Positions 8,316-17,733 of a stretch of DNA of 64,000 nt are shown piece by piece. This stretch comes from JOPF136 sp963773835. GTDB lineage: Bacteria > Acidobacteriota > Terriglobia > Acidiferrales > UBA7541. The position numbers and the translations under genes are program-made. The notes beneath the pieces were generated by a model. That model was not told the origin of the DNA. It saw only the letters and a list, made by a program, of their open reading frames with translations, and did not search any database. The DNA lies in NCBI GenBank assembly GCA_963773835.1, contig CAVZCQ010000001.1, forward strand, positions 186,001 to 250,000. Reading direction: 5' to 3'. Within the stretch, counting starts at the first letter, position 1. Each line of letters starts with the position of its first letter.

Positions 8316-10205
8316 CTACTCCGCGGCGTCCCCGTAAAATCTCCAGGATGTTTTGAAGTCTTTTTCCGGCGCCTGCCCGGTCAGAATCGCGCGCACCATT
8401 TCCACGGGCATAACGCCCTCCCGTAGGATTTCGTCGTGCATCGCGAGGCCGGTCATCTTCCCCGAATCCACCAGCTCGCGGTGCAGCGCGCGGAACTGGA
8501 ATCCCCCCAGCAGGTAGCCCGCCTGGTAGAGTGGCGGATATTCCCCCGAAAACGACCGCCGCACTTCCGCCGCCGCATTTTCCCGTTCATGCCCCACGCG
8601 CTCCACCAGGAAGTCGATGCACTCCTGCGGCGTCATTTTTCCGAGGTGAAAACTGAGCGAGAAGATGATGCGGGCGCACCGGTGCATGCGCCAGAACAGC
8701 GCGCCGATTTTTTCCTCCGGCGTCCGGTCGAACCCCATGTCCCAGAACATCAGCTCGCAGTACAGCGCCCAGCCCTCCAGCCAGAACGGCGTTTGGAATA
8801 TGCGGCGATAGGGCTTGTAGCGCTGGAGCATGAAGAATTGCAGGTGGTGGCCGGGGATCATTTCGTGGAACACCGTGGCGTGCGAGAAGCCGTAGTTGTT
8901 GCCGCGCATGCTCATCACCTTCTGCTCTTCCGTCATCGTATCCGTCGGATACGACACGCTGATGTCGTCCCCTCCGGTAAAGAAGGGAGTCACCAGTTGG
9001 CGCTCCGGGGTCATCATGATCATGCCCCAGTCCTCTTTGGCCAGCGGCGGCACGGTGACGAACTGCTGCTCCTCGACGAACGTGATCGCTGCCTCCACTA
9101 GTTTGCGGATCATCTCGGGCTGTTTGCCGGGTTCCACGATCTGGCTCTTCACGTGTTCCAGCGCGCGGTGCCAGTCGTCGCCATAGCCGAGTTCGCGCGA
9201 CGCTTTCCTCATCTCCGCTTCACACCAGGCCATTTCCTTTTTCGCCAGCGCGATCAGATCCTCCGGCGAGTACGGAATCATCTCGTGGGCCAGCTCGACC
9301 ATTAGAGCGTCCCGCCCGATAGGGTCGCCGATGATGGCTTCCTTGTCGTCCGCCTTGACGCCCACCACTTGCTCGCGCAGGAACACGCGGTAGTCTTCCA
9401 GCGCTTTGTCCGCCTCCTTGTACGGTTCGTCCACCCACCACGTGAACATCGGATCGTAGCCGTTTGAGAAGGTGTACCAGCTCTTGAACGCGGTGCGCAG
9501 CGCGGTGATCGCCGCCGCGGCGCGATTCGCCGTGAATTTCTGCGTATGGATCGGCTCGATTTTCTTTTCGGGCGCGCGCGCGCCTTCCTGGCCCTTTTGC
9601 TCGCCGCCGGTGGCCGCCGCGGATTCCGGCTTCAATCCCAGCGTCACGGCCTTGCGGGTCTCCTCCACCTGCTTCTTGATTTGGGCCACCAGCTCGGCCG
9701 CGCGTTTCGAGTCCACCGGTTCCATCTGCCGGCGCCCATCGTCGAATCCCACGATGATTTTCGCGAAGGGAATCAGCGGCTCCATTTCCGCGTATTGCTT
9801 CTCCTTGATGTCCAGCGCGCGCAATTCGTACTGGAGCTGGTTGCGGAACAATACGTAGTCCACTTTCCCTTCCAGGCCCAGGTTCGCGAATTCCCATTTC
9901 CCCAGCGAATCGAGCCATTCCGCATACAACTGCTTCAGGCGCGCGGCGCGAGTCGGCGAAATCCCCAGCGTGTACCGCCGCTCGATGCTCCGCAAATCGC
10001 TTTCAAACCGCTCGATGGCCGGCTGCAGCTCGCTCGGGTAGCTATCCAGGTTCGAGCGGACCGGGACCTCGTCTGTCGCCGCTGCGCCTCGAGAAACGTC
10101 CGATGTCGCTGCCGGGCCGGCCATTCCGCCCGCGGGATACACTGGGCCCACGAGGATTCCAAGGCTCAGAACGGCCGCAATAATCTGCCGGCAGGTGGAT
10201 GGCAT
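8316..10205 (-). CDS. Secreted DUF885-family metallopeptidase-like protein
   Basis: This 629-residue protein has an N-terminal signal peptide (hydrophobic segment about 8-25), then the DUF885 helical fold. A zinc-peptidase motif HEMIPGHHLQ lies near residue 448, and the downstream segment WLEGWALYCE supplies the third ligand. These are the hallmarks of the DUF885 group, which is related to thermolysin-like and oligopeptidase-type zinc enzymes and often secreted in Acidobacteriota. Function is probably degradation of extracytoplasmic peptides; the exact substrate is unknown. A low-complexity Glu/Lys/Gly insert lies near residues 200-220. It converges with the preceding hydrolase across a strong palindrome. 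Confidence 0.88.
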   Translation of the reverse strand: MPSTCRQIIAAVLSLGILVGPVYPAGGMAGPAATSDVSRGAAATDEVPVRSNLDSYPSELQPAIERFESDLRSIERRYTLGISPTRAARLKQLYAEWLDSLGKWEFANLGLEGKVDYVLFRNQLQYELRALDIKEKQYAEMEPLIPFAKIIVGFDDGRRQMEPVDSKRAAELVAQIKKQVEETRKAVTLGLKPESAAATGGEQKGQEGARAPEKKIEPIHTQKFTANRAAAAITALRTAFKSWYTFSNGYDPMFTWWVDEPYKEADKALEDYRVFLREQVVGVKADDKEAIIGDPIGRDALMVELAHEMIPYSPEDLIALAKKEMAWCEAEMRKASRELGYGDDWHRALEHVKSQIVEPGKQPEMIRKLVEAAITFVEEQQFVTVPPLAKEDWGMIMMTPERQLVTPFFTGGDDISVSYPTDTMTEEQKVMSMRGNNYGFSHATVFHEMIPGHHLQFFMLQRYKPYRRIFQTPFWLEGWALYCELMFWDMGFDRTPEEKIGALFWRMHRCARIIFSLSFHLGKMTPQECIDFLVERVGHERENAAAEVRRSFSGEYPPLYQAGYLLGGFQFRALHRELVDSGKMTGLAMHDEILREGVMPVEMVRAILTGQAPEKDFKTSWRFYGDAAE

Positions 10206-10307
10206 GTCTCACCTCTGGAATGGGGAATTGCGGCGTAACGCTGCCACAGTTCGCAGCCCCGCGCAATATTGCGGTGCGCCGTCTTCGCTGGCTGCCGCCG
10301 CTTCGCG

Positions 10308-11282
10308 TCACGCCCGGGGATGGGATTTGTCGAAGACTTCCATCAAATGGCGGATGGATGCGTGCGTGTAACGCTGCGTGGTGGAGAGCGAAGTGTGGCC
10401 GAGCAGCTCCTGGATGGCGCGCAGGTCCGCCCCTTCCGTCAGCAGGTGCGTGGCGAACGCGTGGCGGAACGCGTGGGCATGCGCGTTCCAGCCCGTTCCC
10501 AGCAGCCGGCTGTATTTCTTCACGATGCGGTCCACCGACCGCGCCTGCAATCGCCGCCCCGCGTAATTCAGGAACAGGGCCTGCTCGGAGCGGCCCCCGC
10601 GCGCCCGCGCCAGCAATTCCGGACGCACACTTTCGTACGCCTCCAGCCTTTGGCGCGCCTTCGAGCCGTACGGCACGATGCGCTCCTTGCGTCCCTTGCC
10701 GCGCACCCGCAGCATCTGCGATTCGCGATCCACGTCCTCCAGGTTCAGCCCCACCAGCTCGCTCACACGAAGTCCCGAGGCGTAAAGCAGCTCGAAGATT
10801 ACCCGGTCGCGCTCCAGCAGCAAGCGGTCGGATGTGGTGCGCTCGCCAGCCTCGCCCTGCTCCGTCTGTGCCCCGCGGCTGCGCCCCGCTGATGGTTGGA
10901 CGACGGCCATCCCATCCAGAAAGCGGTTCATTTCCTCCGTCCCGGGTACTTCCGGCAGCCTCCGTGCCAGCTTGGGCGCGGGCACCAGCCGCGCCGGGTT
11001 CGTCCTCATGCTTCCCTCGCGCACGCAAAACCGGAAAAACGACCGCAGCGTGGCCAACTTTCGCGCGATCGATGTCCGCTCGAACTGCTGATCGTAGAGC
11101 CAGCCAATGTACTCGCGGATCAGGTGGTAATCCACGCCCCCCAGCGTGGGCGCTTCTTCGCCGGGCGGGCTCAAATACTCGAGGAACTGCCGCAGATCGC
11201 TCCCGTAATTCCGCATCGTGTGCGGAGATGCGTTGCGCTCGTTGCGCAGGTGGAAGAGATAGCGATCGGTTGCGGCTTTCAT
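10308..11282 (-). CDS. xerC: Tyrosine recombinase XerC
   Basis: This 324-residue tyrosine recombinase resolves chromosome dimers at dif together with XerD. The SAM-like DNA-binding N-terminus begins MKAATDRYLFHLRNERNASP. The catalytic domain has Arg in LLYASGLRVSEL, Lys in RVRGKGRKER, HAFRHAFATHLL and the nucleophile Tyr in LGHTSLSTTQRYTH. Between the two domains, about 25 residues (GRSRGAQTEQGEAGER region) are longer than usual for the family. Its place beside topA and dprA, a common grouping with xerC, argues for the housekeeping enzyme rather than a phage integrase. I chose the ATG at 11282 because it gives the family N-terminus; the frame is open further upstream. Confidence 0.88.
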   Translation of the reverse strand: MKAATDRYLFHLRNERNASPHTMRNYGSDLRQFLEYLSPPGEEAPTLGGVDYHLIREYIGWLYDQQFERTSIARKLATLRSFFRFCVREGSMRTNPARLVPAPKLARRLPEVPGTEEMNRFLDGMAVVQPSAGRSRGAQTEQGEAGERTTSDRLLLERDRVIFELLYASGLRVSELVGLNLEDVDRESQMLRVRGKGRKERIVPYGSKARQRLEAYESVRPELLARARGGRSEQALFLNYAGRRLQARSVDRIVKKYSRLLGTGWNAHAHAFRHAFATHLLTEGADLRAIQELLGHTSLSTTQRYTHASIRHLMEVFDKSHPRA

Positions 11283-11519
11283 CGCGCGTCTTGCAGAATT
11301 GTAGGATGGCGCGCGGATGGCGGCGGTGACACTCGCGGCCGCGGTGTCCAATCGGTGCCCGCGGGCCAGCGAGTCATTTTGCGATGTATCACAGACAATC
11401 CTGTCTGTGCGAACGCGCGGACAGCCCGGAACCCTCCGGGGAGCGAAAACGAACCCCTCCGCGAATCCACACCGGGCAAAATGACCCGCTGCCCGGACGG
11501 GCATCGGCGCGGCCGCGCT

Positions 11520-14186
11520 TCAGGACTTCGCGGCGCCGGCGGGCACTTCGGCGGGCTCGGCTTCCGCCGGTTTTTCCTGCGGCGCCGCCATCTCCCAGTC
11601 GCACTTCTCGTTGATGCACGCGCGCACGGGCGGGCCGTGCTTCGAGCGCTTTTCCACCACGAACGCCGCGCCGCACTTCGGGCACGGCTCCGCGATGGGC
11701 CGGTGCGGCGTCGTGAAATCGCAATCGGGATACCGGCTGCAGCCGTAGAAGACGCGCATGCGCCCCTTCCGCGCCCGCCGCTCCACGAATTCTCCCTCGC
11801 CGCACTTCGGGCACTTGATGCCCAGCGTCTTCGACCGGATGAACTTGCACTTCGGATAGCCCGAGCAGCCGATGAATTCCCCGTAGCGGCCGTGCTTCAG
11901 CACCAGCGGTTGGCCGCAGTCCGGACAGTTTTCCCCCAGTGGCTGGTCCGGTTGCCGCGCTCTGCGCGTGCCCTGCACTAGCCGCCGCGTGGTCCTGCAG
12001 TTCGGATAGCCGGTGCAGGCCAGGAACGCCCCCCATTTCCCGCGCTTAATGGCCATTTCCTTGCCGCAGTTCTCGCAATATTCCGGCCCCGCCTCGCTTT
12101 CCACTTCCTCTCCCGCGGTCTCGGGCGAAAGATCGCGGATGTAGTCGCAGTCGGGATAGCGGCTGCAGCCCAGGAAAAATCCGTGGCGGCTGATGCGCTC
12201 CAGCAGCTCGCCCTCGCCGCACTTCTCGCACTTTTGTCCGGTCGGGATGCCGGCCTTGTAGGAGGCCATCTCGCCTTCGGCTTTTTCCAGGTCCTCGACA
12301 AACGGCTTGTAGAAATCCCCCACGGATTTGCGCCAGGGGATTTTACCTTCCTCGATCTCGTCCAGCTCCTCCTCCAGGCGCGCCGTAAATCCAACGTCGA
12401 AGATGTCTTCGAAACTTTTCACCAGCAGCGTGCTCACGCGCTCCCCCAGCATCGTGGGCGTAAGGCGCCGTCCCTGTTCCTTGCTGACGTATTCGCGCTC
12501 GACGATGGTGGAGATGATACTGGCGTAAGTGGACGGTCGGCCGATGCCTTTTTCTTCCAGCTCCTTCACTATAGTCGCTTCCGTGTAGCGCGGGGGAGGC
12601 TCGGTGAAATGCTGTTCGGGACGCAGCTTCTCGAGCCGAAGCATCTGACCCTCGAGGAGAGGAGGTAGCGTACCAGTTTCCTCTTCCCCACTCTCATCCC
12701 TAGCATCCGGATAAGCAGCAAGCCAGCCGTCAAACTTGAGAATCGATCGATTAACACGAAACAGATAGTCACCTGCGTCGATGTCGACAGTCACTTGGTC
12801 GTAGACTGCTGGAACCATCTGCGACGCGACGAAGCGTCTCCAGATTAGCTGGTAGAGCTTAAATAGGTCTGCATCGAGATACCGGCGCACCTCCTCCGGA
12901 GTGCGAGTCACTTCCGTCGGTCGAACAGCCTCGTGTGCGTCTTGCGCGTCCCTTTTTGATTTGTAGAAATTTGGCTTGTCCGGCAGATGTTCGCCGTCGT
13001 ACTTGTGGAGAATGAGATCCCGCACCGCCGCCAAAGCGTCTTCTGACACGCGCACGGAATCCGTCCGCATGTAAGTGATGAGCGCAACTGCGCCCTCTTC
13101 ACCCAGTTCCACTCCCTCGTAAAGGCGCTGCGCGAGCATCATGGTTTTCTTGGCCGTGAATCCTAGCTTGTTGACCGCATCTTGCTGGAGCTTGGAAGTC
13201 GTAAAGGGCGGAAATGGATTTCGGCGTCGATCCTTCCTTGTATAGGAAGCTACACGCCAGGCGGCACTCTCGCACTCCGCGACCACGCGCTGCGCTTCAG
13301 CCTCGTTAGGGATCTCGATGTCTTCGTTCTTGTACTTCGATAGCTTGGCTTCGAAAATGGGCGGTTCGCCCGCCTCCAGCAGCGCGTGAATGGTCCAGTA
13401 TTCTTTGGGGACGAACGCGCGGATTTCCTGCTCGCGCTCGACGATCAGCCGCAGCGCCACAGTCTGCACGCGCCCGGCGGAGAGCCCGCGGCGCACTTTG
13501 TCCCACAGCAGCGGCGATATCTTGTAGCCGACGATGCGGTCGAGCACCCGCCGGGCCTGCTGTGCGTCCACCAGGTTCTCGTTCACCTGTCCGGCGTGGT
13601 CGAATGCGGCCCTCACCGCCTTCTGCGTGATTTCATTGAACGTCACGCGGAAGATTTTCTTGGGGTCCGCGGCGCGCACCGGCGCACCCTTGGCGGGTTT
13701 TGCCTTCGGCGCCTCTTTCTTCTCGTTTTTCCCGTTCTTGCTGCCGTTCTTCCCCTCTTCCGCAGCTTCTTCCACCGGAAACCGCGCCGGTTTCGACAGC
13801 ACCAGCTTCAAGTGCGCGGAGATGGCTTCGCCCTCGCGGTCCGGGTCCGCGGCCAGGTAAATCGCTTCCGCGTTGCTCGCCGCCCGCCGCAGATCGTTGA
13901 TCACCTTGGTTTTGCCCGGGATGATCTGCAGCTTCGGCTCGAAAATGTTGTCGCCGTTGACGGCCCGCGGTTTTGGGGATTTCCTGGCCGTCTCTTTCCC
14001 TGCCGATTTGGATTTTCGTTTCCGCTTCTTGCCGCTTTCCTCCCCGGGCAGGAGGATGCCGATTTCCTTGCGCGGCAGGTCCATCACGTGGCCGTAGGAC
14101 GCCTTCACGATGTAATCGCGTCCCAGGTATTTGTTGATGGTCTTCGCCTTCGCGGGCGATTCGACGATGACGAGCGAGCGTGCCAT
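11520..14186 (-). CDS. topA: DNA topoisomerase I with five zinc ribbons
   Basis: This type IA topoisomerase of 888 residues relaxes negative supercoils. It starts with the Toprim sequence MARSLVIVESPAKAKTINKYLG. The active-site tyrosine is in ALITYMRTDS. Five C-terminal zinc ribbons follow, four of the form CxxC...CxxYPxC and a fifth, degenerate CPKCG...CINEKC. Two Lys-rich low-complexity inserts interrupt the Toprim domain (about 55-80 and 135-160). The central part encoded at about 12660-13330, which includes the active site, has clearly lower GC and other codon preferences than both flanks. That looks like a recombined segment rather than a separate gene, since the frame is continuous. It sits between xerC and dprA on the same strand. 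Confidence 0.95.
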   Translation of the reverse strand: MARSLVIVESPAKAKTINKYLGRDYIVKASYGHVMDLPRKEIGILLPGEESGKKRKRKSKSAGKETARKSPKPRAVNGDNIFEPKLQIIPGKTKVINDLRRAASNAEAIYLAADPDREGEAISAHLKLVLSKPARFPVEEAAEEGKNGSKNGKNEKKEAPKAKPAKGAPVRAADPKKIFRVTFNEITQKAVRAAFDHAGQVNENLVDAQQARRVLDRIVGYKISPLLWDKVRRGLSAGRVQTVALRLIVEREQEIRAFVPKEYWTIHALLEAGEPPIFEAKLSKYKNEDIEIPNEAEAQRVVAECESAAWRVASYTRKDRRRNPFPPFTTSKLQQDAVNKLGFTAKKTMMLAQRLYEGVELGEEGAVALITYMRTDSVRVSEDALAAVRDLILHKYDGEHLPDKPNFYKSKRDAQDAHEAVRPTEVTRTPEEVRRYLDADLFKLYQLIWRRFVASQMVPAVYDQVTVDIDAGDYLFRVNRSILKFDGWLAAYPDARDESGEEETGTLPPLLEGQMLRLEKLRPEQHFTEPPPRYTEATIVKELEEKGIGRPSTYASIISTIVEREYVSKEQGRRLTPTMLGERVSTLLVKSFEDIFDVGFTARLEEELDEIEEGKIPWRKSVGDFYKPFVEDLEKAEGEMASYKAGIPTGQKCEKCGEGELLERISRHGFFLGCSRYPDCDYIRDLSPETAGEEVESEAGPEYCENCGKEMAIKRGKWGAFLACTGYPNCRTTRRLVQGTRRARQPDQPLGENCPDCGQPLVLKHGRYGEFIGCSGYPKCKFIRSKTLGIKCPKCGEGEFVERRARKGRMRVFYGCSRYPDCDFTTPHRPIAEPCPKCGAAFVVEKRSKHGPPVRACINEKCDWEMAAPQEKPAEAEPAEVPAGAAKS

Positions 14187-14304
14187 AGCGTGATCGGTCT
14201 TCTGCGGCCTCTCTGCCCTAAGGATGCGACTCCGCGTGCAAAGGTTACCGCCGCCCGCCTCCCCTGGCGGCGGCAATTCATCTTAGTCACAGGAAGCCAA
14301 AGAC

Positions 14305-15444
14305 TTACAAGAGGGATTTCACAAAGTGTTTCCCCGGCATCTGCCGGATGGCCCCGCGCATTTCCAGCTCGAATAGCGCCGCCAGCACCTCGCTCGAGCT
14401 CAGTCCGGAAAGCTCCACCAGCTCGTCCACGTGCCGCGCGTTGTCCGCCGAAAGAAGGCCGTAGAGCGTCTTCTCCTCCGGCGAGAACATTGCCTCGAGC
14501 AGCGTGGCACGTTCCTCGGAGGAAACGCTCTCGGCAGGGAACAGCTCGGCGCGGATGTCGGTGGGCAGCTCTTCCACCACGTCCTCCCATCCGGTCACCA
14601 GCTTCGCGCCCTGTTTGATGAGCTGGTTGGGCCCGAAGCTCCCCGCGTGTGTCACGTTTCCCGGCACCCCATACACCTCGCGGCCGAATTCCATGGCCAG
14701 CCGCGCCGTAATGAGCGAGCCGGAATACTGCGCGCCCTCCACCACCACGACGCCCAGCCCCATCCCCGCGATGATCCGGTTGCGCACCGGAAAATTCTGC
14801 GGTGCTGCAAAGCTCCCCAGCGGGAATTCGGAGATCAGGCAGCCGTGCTGGATCACTTCTTCGTGGAGCTTCCGGTTTTCTTTCGGATAAATCACGTCGA
14901 TGCCCGTTCCCAGCACTCCGATGGTGGCCCCGCGGCCGCTCTGCTTCAGCCCGTCGAGCGCCCCGCGATGCGCGGAAGCGTCAATCCCACGCGCCATGCC
15001 GCTCACAATCACCAGCCCGCGCGCGGCCAGATCGCGGCCCAGTTTTTCCGCCATCTGCACGCCGTAGGGAGCAGGTTTGCGCGATCCCACGATCGAGATC
15101 GAGTGCTTCGCCAGCAGCTCCGCATTGCCCCGCAGGTACAGTACCGGCGGCGGGTCGTAGATCTCACGCAGTCGCCGCGGATAGGCCGGATCATCCCAGG
15201 TGAGCAATCGGCAGCCCAGCTCGCGCACCCTCGCCAGCTCTTTTTCCGCCAGCCGCAGCGGCTGTTGCGAGCGGATGGCCTGCGCCGCCTCTGCCGAAAT
15301 GTGACTGGCTTCCAGCGCCGTCAGCGATGCCGCGAAGATCGCCTCCGGCGACCCGAATTCCCGCAGCAGCTTTCCGGCGAGCCTCGCTCCCAGTCCCGGC
15401 GTCAGCCCAAGCGCCAGCCAGGCCAGATACGTGTCGGATGGCAT
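14305..15444 (-). CDS. dprA: DNA-processing protein DprA
   Basis: This 379-residue protein loads RecA onto incoming single-stranded DNA during natural transformation. The N-terminal helix-hairpin-helix/SAM-like part is about residues 1-80. The central Rossmann-like domain has SIVGSRKPAPYG, VSGMARGIDASAH and VLGTGIDVIYP. A C-terminal winged helix spans about 310-375 (GLLSADNARHVDELVELSGL). The ATG at 15444 gives the normal N-terminus MPSDTYLAWLAL. It is the upstream gene of a minus-strand dprA-topA-xerC run, a common bacterial arrangement. The 118-base gap to topA allows a separate topA promoter. Confidence 0.93.
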   Translation of the reverse strand: MPSDTYLAWLALGLTPGLGARLAGKLLREFGSPEAIFAASLTALEASHISAEAAQAIRSQQPLRLAEKELARVRELGCRLLTWDDPAYPRRLREIYDPPPVLYLRGNAELLAKHSISIVGSRKPAPYGVQMAEKLGRDLAARGLVIVSGMARGIDASAHRGALDGLKQSGRGATIGVLGTGIDVIYPKENRKLHEEVIQHGCLISEFPLGSFAAPQNFPVRNRIIAGMGLGVVVVEGAQYSGSLITARLAMEFGREVYGVPGNVTHAGSFGPNQLIKQGAKLVTGWEDVVEELPTDIRAELFPAESVSSEERATLLEAMFSPEEKTLYGLLSADNARHVDELVELSGLSSSEVLAALFELEMRGAIRQMPGKHFVKSLL

Positions 15445-15775
15445 GACCCGCGGCAGAGGCTATGCAAGCTTTACTGCACTGTCAAGACCATCACCCACGA
15501 ACCCCGCATCAACAGCGCCGCACTCAGCCTCCAGAGCCGGGAACGGGGCAGCCTGCCGTGGCGGGAAGCTCTCACGCCCTCCGCGCCCATCGGAAATCTC
15601 CTCCGCTAGGCGCGGAAAACTTTTGAATTCGTCGGATGATTTGTTAAGCCGCACAGAATTCAATCGCTCTGGCAGCGCTGAAATTCCGGTCCGCTGCGCG
15701 AGCACCGAAGTTCACGGGCCCCCCGAGGAGCCGCGGAGGGGCATGCTATAGTTGGTATTGCGACGCGAGGGGGAA
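15445..15775. other. Divergent intergenic region dprA / mqnA
   Basis: About 330 bases between divergent genes, so promoters for both dprA and mqnA should lie here. I see no gene and no clear sigma-70 boxes. The mqnA ribosome-binding site GAGGGGG is at its right end. Confidence 0.4.
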
Positions 15776-16678
15776 ATGGGCAGGGTGCGCATCTCCGGAG
15801 TGCAATACCTGAACACGGCGCCGCTCGTCTGGGGTTTCACCCACGGGCCGCTCGCCGGCCGCTACGACATTTCATTCACGCTGCCTTCGCAATGCGCCGA
15901 GCAACTGGCCCGCGGCGAAGCAGACGTTGCCATCATCCCCGCCATTGAATGCCAGCGCATCCCCGGCCTGGTGGTGCTCCCGGGAATCTCCATTGCCTCG
16001 AAGCATGCCGTGCGCAGCCTGCTGGTCGTTTCGCGCGTGCCCATCGAGGAAGCCCTGCGTCTGGCGCTGGACACCAGTTCGCGCTCTACTGCGGCGTTGG
16101 TGCGGCTGCTCGTGGCGGGCTGGTGGTCGCGCCGTGGCGCTCGTATCAGTTTTGCCAGCGCCGCTCCCGATCTCTCCGCCATGCTTGAAGAAGCTGACGC
16201 CGCGCTCATCATTGGCGACCCCGCCTTGCGGCTCGCCGAACGGCATGACGCGGGAGAGCCGCTGCTCCCAGGCAGCCGGGCCCCGCTGCATGTCTACGAC
16301 GTGATCTCGGAATGGCGCGCCTGGACCGGGCGCCCGGGAGTGCTTGCCCTCTGGGCGGCCCGGCGCGACGTGGTGACGCCGGAACTGGTGGCCGATTTCC
16401 AGGCCTCCAAGGAGTACGGCTTGGCCCATATTGAAGAGATTGCAGCCAACGCCGCAGCCACGCTCGGCCTGCCCCAGGCGCATCTGGAGAGTTACCTGCG
16501 CGAGAATATCGACTACTCCCTGGACGCCGAAAACCGCGCCGGGCTCGCGTTGTATTTCGAGAAGGCCTCGCAGGCGGGGATCATTCCTCTGGCCCGCCAG
16601 TTGGAATATGCCGGCGCTGGCGGGACTTCCTACGCGATGCAGCCCCTGCGCAGGGCAGGCGCGGCGAACTCGGAGTAA
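15776..16678 (+). CDS. mqnA: Chorismate dehydratase MqnA
   Basis: The first enzyme of the futalosine route to menaquinone, converting chorismate to 3-enolpyruvyl-benzoate. The 300-residue protein has the periplasmic-binding-protein-like fold of the family: the opening RISGVQYLNTAPLVWGF, the segment GEADVAIIPAIECQRIPGL, and ALIIGDPAL in the second lobe. The ATG at 15776 follows GAGGGGGAA, a good ribosome-binding site. It is 13 bases upstream of mqnC, so the two form an operon. Its presence implies respiration with menaquinone made by the futalosine pathway. Confidence 0.93.
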   Translation: MGRVRISGVQYLNTAPLVWGFTHGPLAGRYDISFTLPSQCAEQLARGEADVAIIPAIECQRIPGLVVLPGISIASKHAVRSLLVVSRVPIEEALRLALDTSSRSTAALVRLLVAGWWSRRGARISFASAAPDLSAMLEEADAALIIGDPALRLAERHDAGEPLLPGSRAPLHVYDVISEWRAWTGRPGVLALWAARRDVVTPELVADFQASKEYGLAHIEEIAANAAATLGLPQAHLESYLRENIDYSLDAENRAGLALYFEKASQAGIIPLARQLEYAGAGGTSYAMQPLRRAGAANSE

Positions 16679-16691
16679 GAGGCCGATAGCA

Positions 16692-17729
16692 ATGGGAATC
16701 ACGCAACAGGAAGCGATGGACTGGCTGGGCTCCGACGACCTGCTGGGCCTCGGTATGGCTGCCCAGGAGCTTCGCAAACAGAAGACCGACCCACGCGTGG
16801 CCACCTACCAGATCGATCGCAACATTAACTACACGAATTTCTGCACCGAGTACTGCTCGTTCTGCGCTTTCTACCGGCCCATGGGTTCCAGCGAGGGCTA
16901 CATCCGCACCCGCGAAGAAATTTACGAGAAAATCGAAGAGATGCTCGCGCTCGGCGGCACCGGAATCCTGCTCCAGGGCGGCCTGCACGCCGACCTGAAA
17001 CTCGAATGGTATGAGGAGCTCCTGCGCGACCTCCGCACCCGCTACCCGCAGGTTCACCTGCATTGCTTCTCCGCCCCGGAAATCATCAACATCGCGGAGT
17101 TATCCGGCCTCTCGCTGCGCGACACCATCTCGCGGCTGCGCGACGCCGGGCTGGCTTCGATTCCCGGCGGCGGCGCTGAAATCCTGGACGATGAGGTGCG
17201 CCACCGCATCTCCCGCCTGAAGTGCACCGCGGACGAATGGGTCGAGGTGCACCGCACGGCCCACGCCCTGGGACTGCGCACCACGGCTACCATGATGTTT
17301 GGTTGCGGCGAGGAATTGCGCCACCGCGTGAACCATCTGGAGCGCGTCCGCCGCATCCAGGAAGAAACTGGCGGGTTCACCGCCTTTATCCCCTGGATTT
17401 TCGCGCCGGAGAACACCTCGCTGGGAAAACGCGTGCAGGAAGCCACTGCCGTGGATTACCTGAAAACGCTCGCCGTCAGCCGCCTCTATCTGGACAACAT
17501 CGACCACATCCAGACGAGCTGGCTCACTCCCGGGATCAAAGTCTGCCAGGTGGGGCTGCAATTCGGTGCCGACGACGTGGGCAGCATCCTGATCGAAGAA
17601 AACGTGGTTTACGCCGCCGGCGTCCGCAACCGCACCAACGAATCCGAGCTCCGCCGCATCATCTCCGACGCCGGCTACATTCCCGCCCAGCGTGACACGC
17701 TCTACCGTTCGTACGTTTTGAAGAACTAG
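16692..17729 (+). CDS. mqnC: Cyclic dehypoxanthine futalosine synthase MqnC
   Basis: A radical SAM enzyme of the futalosine pathway that cyclises dehypoxanthine futalosine. The 345-residue protein has the cluster motif NFCTEYCSFCAFYRP (CxxxCxxC), the family segments GGTGILLQGGLHADL and IPGGGAEIL, and the C-terminal DVGSILIEENVV. MqnE, the aminofutalosine synthase, is a paralogue; the start (MGITQQEAMDWLGSDDLLGLG) and the YRP following the cluster favour MqnC. The ATG at 16692 is chosen because the frame runs through the end of mqnA upstream. Encoded directly after mqnA. Confidence 0.9.
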   Translation: MGITQQEAMDWLGSDDLLGLGMAAQELRKQKTDPRVATYQIDRNINYTNFCTEYCSFCAFYRPMGSSEGYIRTREEIYEKIEEMLALGGTGILLQGGLHADLKLEWYEELLRDLRTRYPQVHLHCFSAPEIINIAELSGLSLRDTISRLRDAGLASIPGGGAEILDDEVRHRISRLKCTADEWVEVHRTAHALGLRTTATMMFGCGEELRHRVNHLERVRRIQEETGGFTAFIPWIFAPENTSLGKRVQEATAVDYLKTLAVSRLYLDNIDHIQTSWLTPGIKVCQVGLQFGADDVGSILIEENVVYAAGVRNRTNESELRRIISDAGYIPAQRDTLYRSYVLKN

Positions 17730-17733
17730 TGCC

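Noticed and set aside
10308..11282. Phage or island integrase
   Set aside because: The sequence and the topA-dprA neighbourhood fit housekeeping XerC; no phage genes or att repeats lie nearby.
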